A stretch of DNA of 64,000 nt from CALMEC01 sp964434425 (GTDB lineage: Bacteria > Actinomycetota > Thermoleophilia > Miltoncostaeales > Miltoncostaeaceae), in assembly GCA_964434425.1 (NCBI GenBank), contig CAYSVH010000013.1, positions 17,980-81,979 on the forward strand, in the 5' to 3' direction. The translations under genes were made by a program, and so were the position numbers. Below are positions 42,199 through 49,928 of the stretch, one piece after another; the first letter of the stretch is position 1; each line of letters opens with the position of its first letter. Under the pieces are notes generated by a model that saw only the letters and a program-made list of their open reading frames with translations, did no database searches and was not told the origin of the DNA.

Positions 42199-42364
42199 GA
42201 TGGGCGATTCCACGGTCTCGCTGCGTGGTGCACGTCCCCGGCGGCGCGGATGCGCCACCGGGCGACCTGGAAAGGACACCGCCCTGTCCTTCGGCGCCCG
42301 GCGACGCCCCGCATCCACCGTGGCCGCACCCCACATCCACGATCCCATGGAGTCGCCCATCTAG
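42198..42364 (+). repeat. 167-bp intercistronic inverted-repeat element, copy 2 (rplA/rplJ)
   Basis: Best-preserved copy. Begins at the last A of the rplA stop. Left end AGATGGGCGATTCCACGG; right end CCATGGAGTCGCCCATCT: 16 of 18 positions complementary. Flanks CCTA and AGG extend the symmetry. Inside are a GGTGCACGTCCCC stretch and CACATCCACGAT. Confidence 0.9.
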
Positions 42365-42529
42365 GCGGCCCATCACCAGATACGGGTCGATCGAAGACCC
42401 ACGGGGGCGGCTCTTCCTGAGTCGTCTGAAACCGGCCGAAGGGCCACCCGTGCGAGATCGACGATGTTGCTCCTCTCGGGGAGCCATGTCGTCGCTTGTC
42501 GCGGGGCAACGACATGAGGAGGTGAACAA
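42365..42529 (+). promoter_or_regulatory. rplJ leader region (probable L10-L12 autoregulatory leader)
   Basis: 165 nt without a gene before rplJ. It contains a hairpin CATGTCGT/ACGACATG (42485-42516) that ends just before the AGGAGG ribosome binding site (42517-42522), and smaller hairpins upstream. The position matches the L10 leader bound by L10(L12)4 in many bacteria; I cannot confirm the kink-turn. Confidence 0.5.
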
Positions 42530-43198
42530 CTGAACCGCGAAGAGAAAGCACAGGTCATCGCCGACGTGGTCGAGCGCATGGAGCGCACCGGCACCGTCGT
42601 GGCGGCGGACTTCCGTGGTCTCAGCGTCGCCGATATCACCGAGCTTCGAACGAAGCTGCGGGATGCGGACGCCGAGATGACGATCATCAAGAACACGCTG
42701 TCACGGCGTGCCGCCGACCAGGTGGGGCGCGACGCCCTCACCCCGTACCTCACGGGTCCGACCGGACTGGTGTGGGTCAACGGTGACCCGGCCGCAGCCG
42801 CAAAGGTGCTCTCCGACTTTGCGAAGGAGCACGAGGAGACGTTCTCCGTCCGCGGAGGAACCCTCGACGGCGAGGATCTTCCGCTGGCCGCACTGCAGCA
42901 GCTGGCAAGCCTGCCGAGCCGCGACGTGCTGCTCGCCAAGCTGGCCGGCGGCATCGCCGCCCCGCTCACGGGTCTGGCCGGTGGCCTCCAGTCGCTGATC
43001 TCGACCTTCGCCCGCACACTCGGCGCCGTCCAGGCATCCGGGCAGCTGGCAGAGGGCTCCGCGCCCGCGGAGCCGGCACCCGCCGACGAGGCACCCGCCG
43101 CTGAGGCGGCCGACGAGGCACCCGCCGAGCCCGAGGCATCCGCCGACGGCGAGGCAGCACCCGACGCCGAGGCGTCGACCGAAACCCCCGAAAGCTGA
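42530..43198 (+). CDS. rplJ: 50S ribosomal protein L10, probable CTG start
   Basis: 222 residues. L10 sequence begins NREEKAQVIADVVERMERTG; the codon before it is CTG 42530, 7 nt after a perfect AGGAGG. An in-frame TGA at 42515 rules out a more upstream start, and GTG 42566 would cut off the conserved N-terminus. GLSVADITELRTKLRDADAE and PLAALQQLASLPSRDVLLAK are typical. The C-terminus has an unusual Ala/Glu/Pro-rich tail of about 55 residues. L10 holds the L7/L12 stalk. Confidence 0.92.
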   Translation: MNREEKAQVIADVVERMERTGTVVAADFRGLSVADITELRTKLRDADAEMTIIKNTLSRRAADQVGRDALTPYLTGPTGLVWVNGDPAAAAKVLSDFAKEHEETFSVRGGTLDGEDLPLAALQQLASLPSRDVLLAKLAGGIAAPLTGLAGGLQSLISTFARTLGAVQASGQLAEGSAPAEPAPADEAPAAEAADEAPAEPEASADGEAAPDAEASTETPES

Positions 43199-43223
43199 AA
43201 CGACGTAACAGGAGCGACAACTG

Positions 43224-43613
43224 ATGGGTATTACGACTGAAGAGTGGATCGAGGAGCTCAAGGGGATTTCCGTCCTGGAGCTGTCTGAGCGCATCAAGGC
43301 CATCGAGGAGGCCTTCGGCGTGACCGCCGCCGCCCCCGTGGCCGTGGCCGCCGCCCCCGGTGGTGGTGGAGACGCCGGTGGTGACGCCGGTGGAGCCGAG
43401 CAGACCTCGTTCACCGTGGTCCTCGAGAGCGCCGGCGACAAGAAGATCCCGGTCATCAAGGTGGTCCGTCAGATCACCGGTCTCGGTCTCAAGGAGGCCA
43501 AGGACCTGGTGGACGGCGCGCCCGGCAACCTCAAGGAGGGTGTCGACAAGGACGAGGCCGAGAAGATGAAGGCGGACCTCGAAGAGGCCGGAGCCAGCGT
43601 CTCCCTCAAGTAG
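43224..43613 (+). CDS. rplL: 50S ribosomal protein L7/L12
   Basis: 129 residues from ATG 43224. LELSERIKAIEEAFGVTAAA (dimerisation), a Gly/Ala hinge, then FTVVLESAGDKKIPVIKVVR and GLGLKEAKDLVDGAP (factor-binding domain). Normally rpoB follows within a few hundred bp; here the next downstream gene is convergent and rpoB is 18.6 kb away. Confidence 0.97.
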   Translation: MGITTEEWIEELKGISVLELSERIKAIEEAFGVTAAAPVAVAAAPGGGGDAGGDAGGAEQTSFTVVLESAGDKKIPVIKVVRQITGLGLKEAKDLVDGAPGNLKEGVDKDEAEKMKADLEEAGASVSLK

Positions 43614-43681
43614 TCACCCTGCTCTCTTCCCGCGCGAACCCGTCGCCGGGTTCCCGCGGTGGGGAGAGAGCAGCGGGACAC

Positions 43682-43773
43682 GCCGTTCGCATCGGCTTCG
43701 CCAACGCGAACGGCGAAGCTTCACCGCGGTTCAGAGGTTCCGGCGCCCCGTGCACCATCAGGTGCACGGGGCG
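43682..43773 (+). terminator. Hairpins closing the rplL operon
   Basis: The strongest (43744-43773) has a 13-bp perfect stem (CGCCCCGTGCACC) and an ATCA loop; another 10-bp stem (CGCCGTTCGC/GCGAACGGCG) lies at 43682-43716. They separate rplL from a convergent gene. Confidence 0.75.
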
Positions 43774-43884
43774 GCGTGCATTTGGGAGTGTTCCGGGTCG
43801 ATCCGCATGTCTGGCACCCGGCATGCGCCCGTGTGCCGATGCACGGGCGGGCGGTGAACCCGCGGCCCCGACGAGGCCCCGCGC

Positions 43885-45018
43885 CTACTGCAGGTAACGG
43901 CCGGACGGTCCGAGATCGGCGCCGTGCCGCGGGAGGTAGCAGTCGAGGTAGACGCGCGAGACGAGCTCTCGGCGGCTGCGGACGCCGGCCTTGTCGAAGA
44001 TGGACTTCAGGTGATCCTGGACGGTGTAGGCCGAAACGTGGAGTGACGACGCGATCAGCCTGGTCTCGACCCCGCGCAGCACCATCTCGGTCACGTCGCG
44101 TTCGCGGGGAGTGAGACCGAAGGCGGCCACCACGAGGTCGAGGATCTCTGCCGGTCGGGCATCCTCGATGGTCACCACGACCTCGCCGGTCGCGTCGTCT
44201 CGGCCGGCCAGCGGTGCGGCGTGCAACACGAGCCAGACCCCGGACCCCGTACGGACGCGGGCACGGGGCAGTCCGGCCCCCGGAGCCGCGGCTACGGCAC
44301 GGACCGCCCGGACCAGGTCCAGGATCGTGCTGAACGGATCCGTGTGATGGACGGCGGTCGCGAGATCCGCCAGTCGTCGCTCCGCTCCGGCGCTGATGCG
44401 GACCACCTCGTCGTCGCAGCCGACGATGACGACGGCGGGACCCGTGCCGGTGAGGTCGACGATCGGCGAGTCCGCGAGCCGGTTCATGATCCCGCACCGA
44501 ACGCCCCGGGCGAACGCCTCCGAGAGCGACGCCAGGTAGTCGATCTCGGAGGGGCCGAAGGCCGGGTCGCCCGGAGCGCGCATCAACGCCATACCGCCCC
44601 ACACGCCGGCCGGATCACGGAAAAGACAGCGAAGCTCGTCCGCGAAGCCGAACACCGGACCGTGGAGCCGGTCCATCCGCACCGAGCGGAGCACGTCACC
44701 TCCGGTCACGCTGTGGACGCCCACCGCGCACTGGGAGCCGCGCGCCAGCATTCGGAACGACGTCGGCTCCTCCTCGGCGTACTCGAGCTCGGCGAACGCG
44801 TCGTCGTGTGAGTCCATCTCCGCCAGCGCCCCGTACTTGCGTCCGCTGGTCAGGATCATCGTGGCCGGGTCGTGCGTCACGACGCAGGCCGCCACCCAGG
44901 GCACAGCCCGCCGTATGGAGGACGTGGCCTCGGCGAAGAAGTCGTCCAGGTTGAGACCTCCCCGCGAGAGGACGTCGAGGTCCCCGCGGACACGTGCCTC
45001 CGTCAGGGAATCCCTCAT
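43885..45018 (-). CDS. LuxR-type transcriptional regulator, paralogue 1
   Basis: 377 residues from ATG 45018. About 300 N-terminal residues resemble a GAF/PAS-like sensor (TEARVRGDLDVLSRGG; WLVLHAAPLAGRDD). The C-terminal HTH is LTPRERDVTEMVLRGVETRL, then IASSLHVSAYTVQDHLKSIF, then DKAGVRSRRELVSRVY, a LuxR/GerE domain. Same length and domain plan as the gene at 45141-46274; clearly a tandem duplication that has diverged. The signal is unknown. Confidence 0.88.
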   Translation of the reverse strand: MRDSLTEARVRGDLDVLSRGGLNLDDFFAEATSSIRRAVPWVAACVVTHDPATMILTSGRKYGALAEMDSHDDAFAELEYAEEEPTSFRMLARGSQCAVGVHSVTGGDVLRSVRMDRLHGPVFGFADELRCLFRDPAGVWGGMALMRAPGDPAFGPSEIDYLASLSEAFARGVRCGIMNRLADSPIVDLTGTGPAVVIVGCDDEVVRISAGAERRLADLATAVHHTDPFSTILDLVRAVRAVAAAPGAGLPRARVRTGSGVWLVLHAAPLAGRDDATGEVVVTIEDARPAEILDLVVAAFGLTPRERDVTEMVLRGVETRLIASSLHVSAYTVQDHLKSIFDKAGVRSRRELVSRVYLDCYLPRHGADLGPSGRYLQ

Positions 45019-45140
45019 CGGACCACCCCCACCCGCGTCGACGACCGGCATGAACACCACGGAACCCCGAGGCGACGGACGGGAGGGGAGAGGGAGACTG
45101 AGTCCGGTCCGAGCCTCCAGAAGGAGGAAACGACCATCAT

Positions 45141-46274
45141 CTAGGCCACGATTCCGCCGGAGGGACCCACCTCGTCGCCGAAGCGGGGCAGGTACTGGTC
45201 GAAGTAGACACGTGAGATGAGCTCTCGGCGGCTGCGGACGCCGGCCTTGTCGAACACGGCCTTCAGATGATCCTGCACCGTGTAGGCCGACACGTGCATC
45301 GCAGCGGCGATGGCCTTCGTCTCCACCCCGCGGAGGACCATGCTGGTCACCTCGCGTTCGCGGATGGTGAGACCGAACGCGGCGACCACCAGATCCAGGA
45401 TCTCGGCGGGGCGCGCCTCCTCGATCGTCACCACGACATCGCCGATGGATCCGTCGCGGCACGCCAGTGGCGACGCATGGAGGACCAACCACGTACCGGA
45501 CGCCGTACGCGCGCGGGCCCGGGGAAGCCGGGCGTTCCTCTCGCGCGTCATCGCCCGTGCGGCCTGCACGAGACCGAGCACGATCCCCACCGGATCCGTG
45601 CGGTTGCACGCCGTGTTCAGATCCGCGAGCCGTTCCTCGGCGCCGATGCTCATCCGCACCACCTCGTCCTCGGCGTCGAAGATGACGACGGCGGGACCGT
45701 TGCTCGCCGTGTCGACCACGGGTGAGTCGACGAGCCGGGCCATGATCCCGGACCGTATGCCGCGCGCGAACGCCTGGGACAGCGATGCCAGGTAGGCGAC
45801 GTCGGCCGGGGTGAAGACGGGCGCGGAGGGCTCGCGCATCAGCGCCAGGCTGCCCCATACGCCGGCACCGTCGCGCAGCAGGACGCGGAGCTCGTCCGTG
45901 AACCCGTAGACCGGGCAGAGGAGGCGATCCATGCGCGGCGATCGCCTCACGTCGCCGTCGGTGAGGGTGTGCATGCTCACGGCGCCGAGCGGATGGTCCA
46001 CCAGCGCCCGGAACGACGACGGGTCCTCGCCGGAGTACTCGATCTGCGCGAACAGGTCGTCGTGGGTGTCGATGTCCGCCAGTGCCCCGTATTTGCGGCC
46101 GCTGGTGAGTATCACCGTCGCGGGGTCGTGGGTCCCCACGCAGGCCCCGGTCCACGGCACCACCCGCTGGACCGCGGTGACCGCCTCCTCGAGGAACTCG
46201 TCGAGCGTGAGCCCGCCCCGGGAGAGGACATCGAGGTCACTGACGACGCGGGCTTCGGTGAGTTGACGGCCCAT
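45141..46274 (-). CDS. LuxR-type transcriptional regulator, paralogue 2
   Basis: 377 residues from ATG 46274 (GGAG 6 nt upstream). Aligns without gaps of note to its neighbour: TEARVVSDLDVLSRGG, TSGRKYGALADIDTHDDLF, WLVLHASPLACRDGS, and the HTH LTIREREVTSMVLRGVETKA, then IAAAMHVSAYTVQDHLKAVF. 122 nt separate the two genes. Divergent from the Rid-like/FAD-oxidase operon, which it may regulate (inference). Confidence 0.88.
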   Translation of the reverse strand: MGRQLTEARVVSDLDVLSRGGLTLDEFLEEAVTAVQRVVPWTGACVGTHDPATVILTSGRKYGALADIDTHDDLFAQIEYSGEDPSSFRALVDHPLGAVSMHTLTDGDVRRSPRMDRLLCPVYGFTDELRVLLRDGAGVWGSLALMREPSAPVFTPADVAYLASLSQAFARGIRSGIMARLVDSPVVDTASNGPAVVIFDAEDEVVRMSIGAEERLADLNTACNRTDPVGIVLGLVQAARAMTRERNARLPRARARTASGTWLVLHASPLACRDGSIGDVVVTIEEARPAEILDLVVAAFGLTIREREVTSMVLRGVETKAIAAAMHVSAYTVQDHLKAVFDKAGVRSRRELISRVYFDQYLPRFGDEVGPSGGIVA

Positions 46275-46405
46275 GGTCGCTCCATTATGCGCCTGAACGA
46301 CGTGAACGCCTACCCCAGCTTTCTGGGAGGCCGTTCCGCATGGGGCGCTGGGAGGACCACGTTCCCGGTGCACTGGGATGGCGCACCGCGGCGCCGGAGG
46401 GGACC

Positions 46406-46744
46406 ATGCGACCCGTGACCATAACCATCACGACAACACCGGTCGACGATGACGGCCTTCTGCTCCATGCGGACGACGCGCTGGCACAGGCGTGCCTGAC
46501 CACCGTCAATCTCACGGAGACACTCAACCGGCGCGGCATCCCGCCCTCGGCGATCCTCGCCGTGAGGCTGATCGTCGCCCGTCCGGTGCGGCCGGCCGAT
46601 CTCGTCGAGGTCGTGGCGGAGGAACTCGTCCGGCTGGACGTCCCCGTCCCCGTCCGCGTCGTCGTTGTCGGATCCTCACCCGAACCGGGCATGTTCGTCC
46701 GGCTCTCGGTCGACGTGCGGGTCACGGACATCCCCTCGGCGTGA
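46406..46744 (+). CDS. RidA/YjgF-like small protein
   Basis: 112 residues from ATG 46406, GGAGGGG upstream. DALAQACLTTVNLTETLNRR, GIPPSAILAVRLIV and ADLVEVVAEELVRL followed by a strand-rich end resemble the Rid fold (trimeric, enamine/imine deaminase), though the catalytic Arg is not obvious. Immediately ahead of an FAD-dependent oxidase, whose imine product a Rid protein could handle (inference). Confidence 0.55.
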   Translation: MRPVTITITTTPVDDDGLLLHADDALAQACLTTVNLTETLNRRGIPPSAILAVRLIVARPVRPADLVEVVAEELVRLDVPVPVRVVVVGSSPEPGMFVRLSVDVRVTDIPSA

Positions 46745-46754
46745 AGGAGAGACC

Positions 46755-48122
46755 ATGACAACGAACACACCCGACGTGACACCGCTCCTCGATCTAGATG
46801 CGGTCCTCGGTCCCGGCGACGAGGCCTACGAGTCGGCCTGCCAGGCCTGGAACCTGGCCGTCCGCCAGCGTCCGGTCGCCGTCGGCGTGCCCGAGACCGC
46901 CACCGACGTGGCCCGGATCGTGCGGGCCGCGGCCGCACTCGGTCTGCGGGTCGCGCCGCAGAGCACCGGTCACGGGGCCGCGGCCCTGGGCGACGTCGCC
47001 TTCGACGACGTCGTGCTCCTGCGACTGAACCGGCTCACCGGCGTCCAGATCGATTCCGAGACGCGCACGGCGCGGGTGCTCGGGGGCACGCTCTGGCGCG
47101 ACGTCCTCGCCGCCGCGGCACCCCACGGGCTGACGGCACCTCACGGCAGCGCCGGCGACGTGGCCGTGGTCGGCTACCTGCTGGGCGGTGGGCTCTCGTT
47201 CTACGGGCGCTCGCACGGGCTCGCCGCCAACGCGATCCGTGCCGTTGAACTGGTCACCCCCGCGGGTGACCGGGTTCGTGCGAACGCACACGAGAACACC
47301 GATCTGTTCTGGGCTCTGCGCGGCGGTGGCGGCAACTTCGGCGTCGTCGTCGCGGTCGAGATCGACCTCCTCCCGATCCCCGATGTGGTCGCGGGCATGC
47401 TGTTGTGGGACCTCGAACACGCACCCGCGGTGCTGCGGGCGTGGGCGGAGTGGACGAGGACGGCGCCTGAATCGGCGACCACCAGCCTCCGGCTGATGCG
47501 GTTCCCGCCCCTGCCCGAACTCCCCCCGCTCCTCAGCGGGCGGAGCCTGATCGTCATCGACGGCGCGGTTCTCGAGGCAGACGACCGCGCGGCCGAGATC
47601 CTCGGGCCGCTCCGCGCGCTCGCGCCGGAGATGGACACCTTCACCCGCATCCCGGCCGAGAAGGTGCTCGAGATCCATATGGACCCGCCGGAGCCGGCGC
47701 CCGCCGTCAGCGACCACACCATGCTCGGCGCACTGCCGCAGGAGGCCCTGGCGGCGCTGCTCGCCGTGGCCGGTCCGGACGCGGACATCCCGCTCCTTTT
47801 CGTCGAACTGCGCCACATCGGGGGCGCCCTCGCCCGGCCGCATGACGGCGCCGCCGCGCGTCTCAACGGCGAGTACGCCCTGCTCGCTCTGGGCATGGTG
47901 CCCGTTCCCGAGATGCTGGCCGCCTGTGAGGGCGCGGCCCGGCACGTCGTCGAGACCATGCGTCCATGGGCGACGGGCAGCATGTTCGCGAACTTCTGCG
48001 ATCGGCCCGCCGACGCGGAGACCATGTACGACGCACCGGAATGGGAGCGGCTGACGCGGGTTCGCGACGTGCACGACGCCGATCGGCGGCTGGTCGCGGC
48101 GCACGCCGTCGGGGGCCGCTGA
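46755..48122 (+). CDS. FAD-linked oxidase (BBE/PCMH-type)
   Basis: 455 residues from ATG 46755 (AAGGAGA upstream). The FAD-binding PCMH domain has RVAPQSTGHGAAALGDV, whose His is the usual covalent FAD attachment site, TARVLGGTLWRDVLAAAAPH, and AVVGYLLGGGLSFYGRSHGL; LFWALRGGGGNFGVVVAVEI is diagnostic. The C-terminal BBE motif is weak. Such enzymes oxidise sugars, alkaloids or other alcohols/amines with oxygen. Ten nt after the Rid-like gene. Confidence 0.88.
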   Translation: MTTNTPDVTPLLDLDAVLGPGDEAYESACQAWNLAVRQRPVAVGVPETATDVARIVRAAAALGLRVAPQSTGHGAAALGDVAFDDVVLLRLNRLTGVQIDSETRTARVLGGTLWRDVLAAAAPHGLTAPHGSAGDVAVVGYLLGGGLSFYGRSHGLAANAIRAVELVTPAGDRVRANAHENTDLFWALRGGGGNFGVVVAVEIDLLPIPDVVAGMLLWDLEHAPAVLRAWAEWTRTAPESATTSLRLMRFPPLPELPPLLSGRSLIVIDGAVLEADDRAAEILGPLRALAPEMDTFTRIPAEKVLEIHMDPPEPAPAVSDHTMLGALPQEALAALLAVAGPDADIPLLFVELRHIGGALARPHDGAAARLNGEYALLALGMVPVPEMLAACEGAARHVVETMRPWATGSMFANFCDRPADAETMYDAPEWERLTRVRDVHDADRRLVAAHAVGGR

Positions 48123-48150
48123 ACCCGACGGCGGTCGGGGCGTCATCTCC

Positions 48151-48235
48151 GGTGCCAGCCACCTAACACGTCCGTAGCGAATCGCACGAATCGAGAAGTG
48201 CCCGCGTACGGGGAACTCCGGCGGCCCGCCTGGAA
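48151..48235. repeat. Decayed REPIN-like element, copy D
   Basis: CGGTGCCAGCCACCTAAC resembles the first palindrome of copy C (TCGGTGCCAGGCACTTAAC), and the following GAATCGCACGAATCGAGAAG followed by TGCCCGC matches the inner part of copy C (AACCGCACGAACCAGAAGTG, CCCGC). The second palindrome is not recognisable. It follows the stop of the FAD oxidase. Confidence 0.6.
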
Positions 48236-48419
48236 CAGCTGTCACCCTCCGTAGACGGCGCCAGAGGGGACACGTACCTCTGCGCGCACATGCGTCGCCG
48301 GACCGCGTCGGGGTGTTTCACGATGAGGTGCGTACGGCGGACCGTGGAAGGGTCCGCGGTCCGCTGCCCGAAATGTGTTCGAGCCGCGACAGCCGCGCGG
48401 CTCGACCTCCTCATCTCGC

Positions 48420-48785
48420 ATGCCGACCATTCTCATCGCCGACGACGACCAGGACATCCGCGATCTCGTCGCCATGAAGCTGCGCCGCGCGAACTACGAG
48501 GTGGTCACCGCCGTCGACGGGGCGGAGGCGCTGACGATCCTCGAGGGCAGCCAAGTCGACCTCGCCGTGATCGACGTCATGATGCCGGGGCTCTCCGGAC
48601 TCGACGTCGTCCGCGAGGTGCGAGGACGAGACGGTCTGGCGGATCTGCCGATCATCCTCCTCACGGCCCGGGCAGACGAGCACGACGTCGAGCGCGGATT
48701 CGCCGCCGGTGCGACGGACTACGTGGCGAAGCCGTTCAGCCCGCGTGCACTCCTCGCGCGCATCAGCTCGCGGCTCGGGACCTAG
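48420..48785 (+). CDS. Single-domain response regulator (CheY-like receiver)
   Basis: 121 residues from ATG 48420. Receiver motifs: PTILIADDDQDIRDLV (acidic pocket), DLAVIDVMMPGLSGLD (phospho-acceptor Asp), LTARADEHD (Thr), and DYVAKPFSPRALLARI (Lys). There is no output domain, so it would act by binding another protein. It heads the cluster with a HEAT-repeat membrane protein, a glycosyltransferase and a histidine kinase, and is probably phosphorylated by that kinase (inference). Confidence 0.9.
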   Translation: MPTILIADDDQDIRDLVAMKLRRANYEVVTAVDGAEALTILEGSQVDLAVIDVMMPGLSGLDVVREVRGRDGLADLPIILLTARADEHDVERGFAAGATDYVAKPFSPRALLARISSRLGT

Positions 48786-48791
48786 GTGCTC

Positions 48792-48804
48792 GATGGGTGA
48801 CTCC
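48792..48804 (+). repeat. Possible solo end of the 167-bp element
   Basis: GATGGGTGACTCC, one mismatch to the GATGGGCGACTCC form of the element end, 7 nt after the receiver gene stop and just before the next start. Confidence 0.25.
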
Positions 48805-48809
48805 TAGCC

Positions 48810-49928
48810 ATGCTGGATCGCGTGACAGGGGCGGCGCTCCCCTGGGTGCTCGCGGCCGCCTCCATCGCGTGCGCCGCGCTTCTCGTCGCGCTCGTGGTGA
48901 CCCACGTGGGACGCGGCATCCGCGGACGCCACCGCAACCCGCAGATCGAGAGCCTCCGTGCCCGGGTGATCGAGCTGCTTTCGGCCGAGACGGGTGAGGA
49001 GATCGATGCGCTCTACGCTGAGCTCCTCGAACTCCGCGGATGGCAATGGGATGTCACGGTGGACGAGGCGTTCCGCATGATCCCGAAGTTCGAGGGTGTC
49101 GCCGTCACACGCCTCACGGCCCTGCTCGCGGAGGCGGGGGTCATGGACGCCCGGATCGCGGAGCTCTCGTCCGGTAGGCCGCACGCCCGTGCCGCGGCCG
49201 CGCGCGACCTGGGCAACGCGCGGTGGTTCCCCGCCGCCGGACCCGTCTCCGAACTTCTCCGCTACCACCATCCGGGCGTTCGGAACGTCGCCGTACGCGC
49301 GCTCGGGCAGATCGGGGACCCGGTCAGCGTGGACGCCGTGCTCCGGGCCGTCGGCGAGGGGCATGTCCACAGCGGACCGGCCATTGAGACCCTGGAGGCG
49401 ATGGGACGAAGCGAGGGCGTCGCCGACCGCGTTCTCGCGGCGATGCACGTGCCCGTTCCGGACGTACGGTGCGTCGCGGTCGCCGTCGCCGGCAACGGCC
49501 GGATGACGAAGGCCCTGCCGGCGTTGCACACCCTCGTCGTCGTCGACGAGGACCGGGACGTGCGCCGTCTCGCGGCCCTCGCCCTCGGACAGATCGGTGA
49601 CGATTCATCGGTGCGGTCACTGGTCGCGGCCACCACGGCGGATCCGTCGCTGTCGGTGGCGCTCGCCGCCATCACCGCCCTCGGCGAGATCGCCTCGGAC
49701 GAGGCCATCGACGTGCTGCGATCGTTCGCGCAATCGGACGACGCCGCCGTCAACCTGGCGGCGGCCAACGTCATCGCCGGGATCCCGCACTTCGGCCTGC
49801 CCGTGCTCCGCGAGCTTCGCCAGGTCGCTCCTCAGAACGTCGCCGTGGCCGCGGCGTTCCAGCGGTGCCTGCTGGCGTCCGGGGTCGCGGAGCCGGAGGC
49901 CGACCCGCAATGGGTGATGTGCGCATGA
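48810..49928 (+). CDS. Membrane-anchored HEAT-repeat protein
   Basis: 372 residues from ATG 48810. One TM helix near the N-terminus (VLAAASIACAALLVALVVTH) followed by several HEAT-like helical repeats: HPGVRNVAVRALGQIGDPVS, EDRDVRRLAALALGQIGDDS and DPSLSVALAAITALGEIASD are aligned examples. HEAT arrays are protein-binding scaffolds. It overlaps the glycosyltransferase gene by 4 nt (ATGA), suggesting the two proteins form a complex at the membrane (inference). Confidence 0.85.
   Translation: MLDRVTGAALPWVLAAASIACAALLVALVVTHVGRGIRGRHRNPQIESLRARVIELLSAETGEEIDALYAELLELRGWQWDVTVDEAFRMIPKFEGVAVTRLTALLAEAGVMDARIAELSSGRPHARAAAARDLGNARWFPAAGPVSELLRYHHPGVRNVAVRALGQIGDPVSVDAVLRAVGEGHVHSGPAIETLEAMGRSEGVADRVLAAMHVPVPDVRCVAVAVAGNGRMTKALPALHTLVVVDEDRDVRRLAALALGQIGDDSSVRSLVAATTADPSLSVALAAITALGEIASDEAIDVLRSFAQSDDAAVNLAAANVIAGIPHFGLPVLRELRQVAPQNVAVAAAFQRCLLASGVAEPEADPQWVMCA

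Noticed and set aside
42198..42364. 167-bp element as a simple intrinsic terminator
   Set aside because: It lies inside an operon whose downstream genes (nusG, rplJ) must be expressed, has no U-tract, and is conserved over its full length rather than only in a stem.
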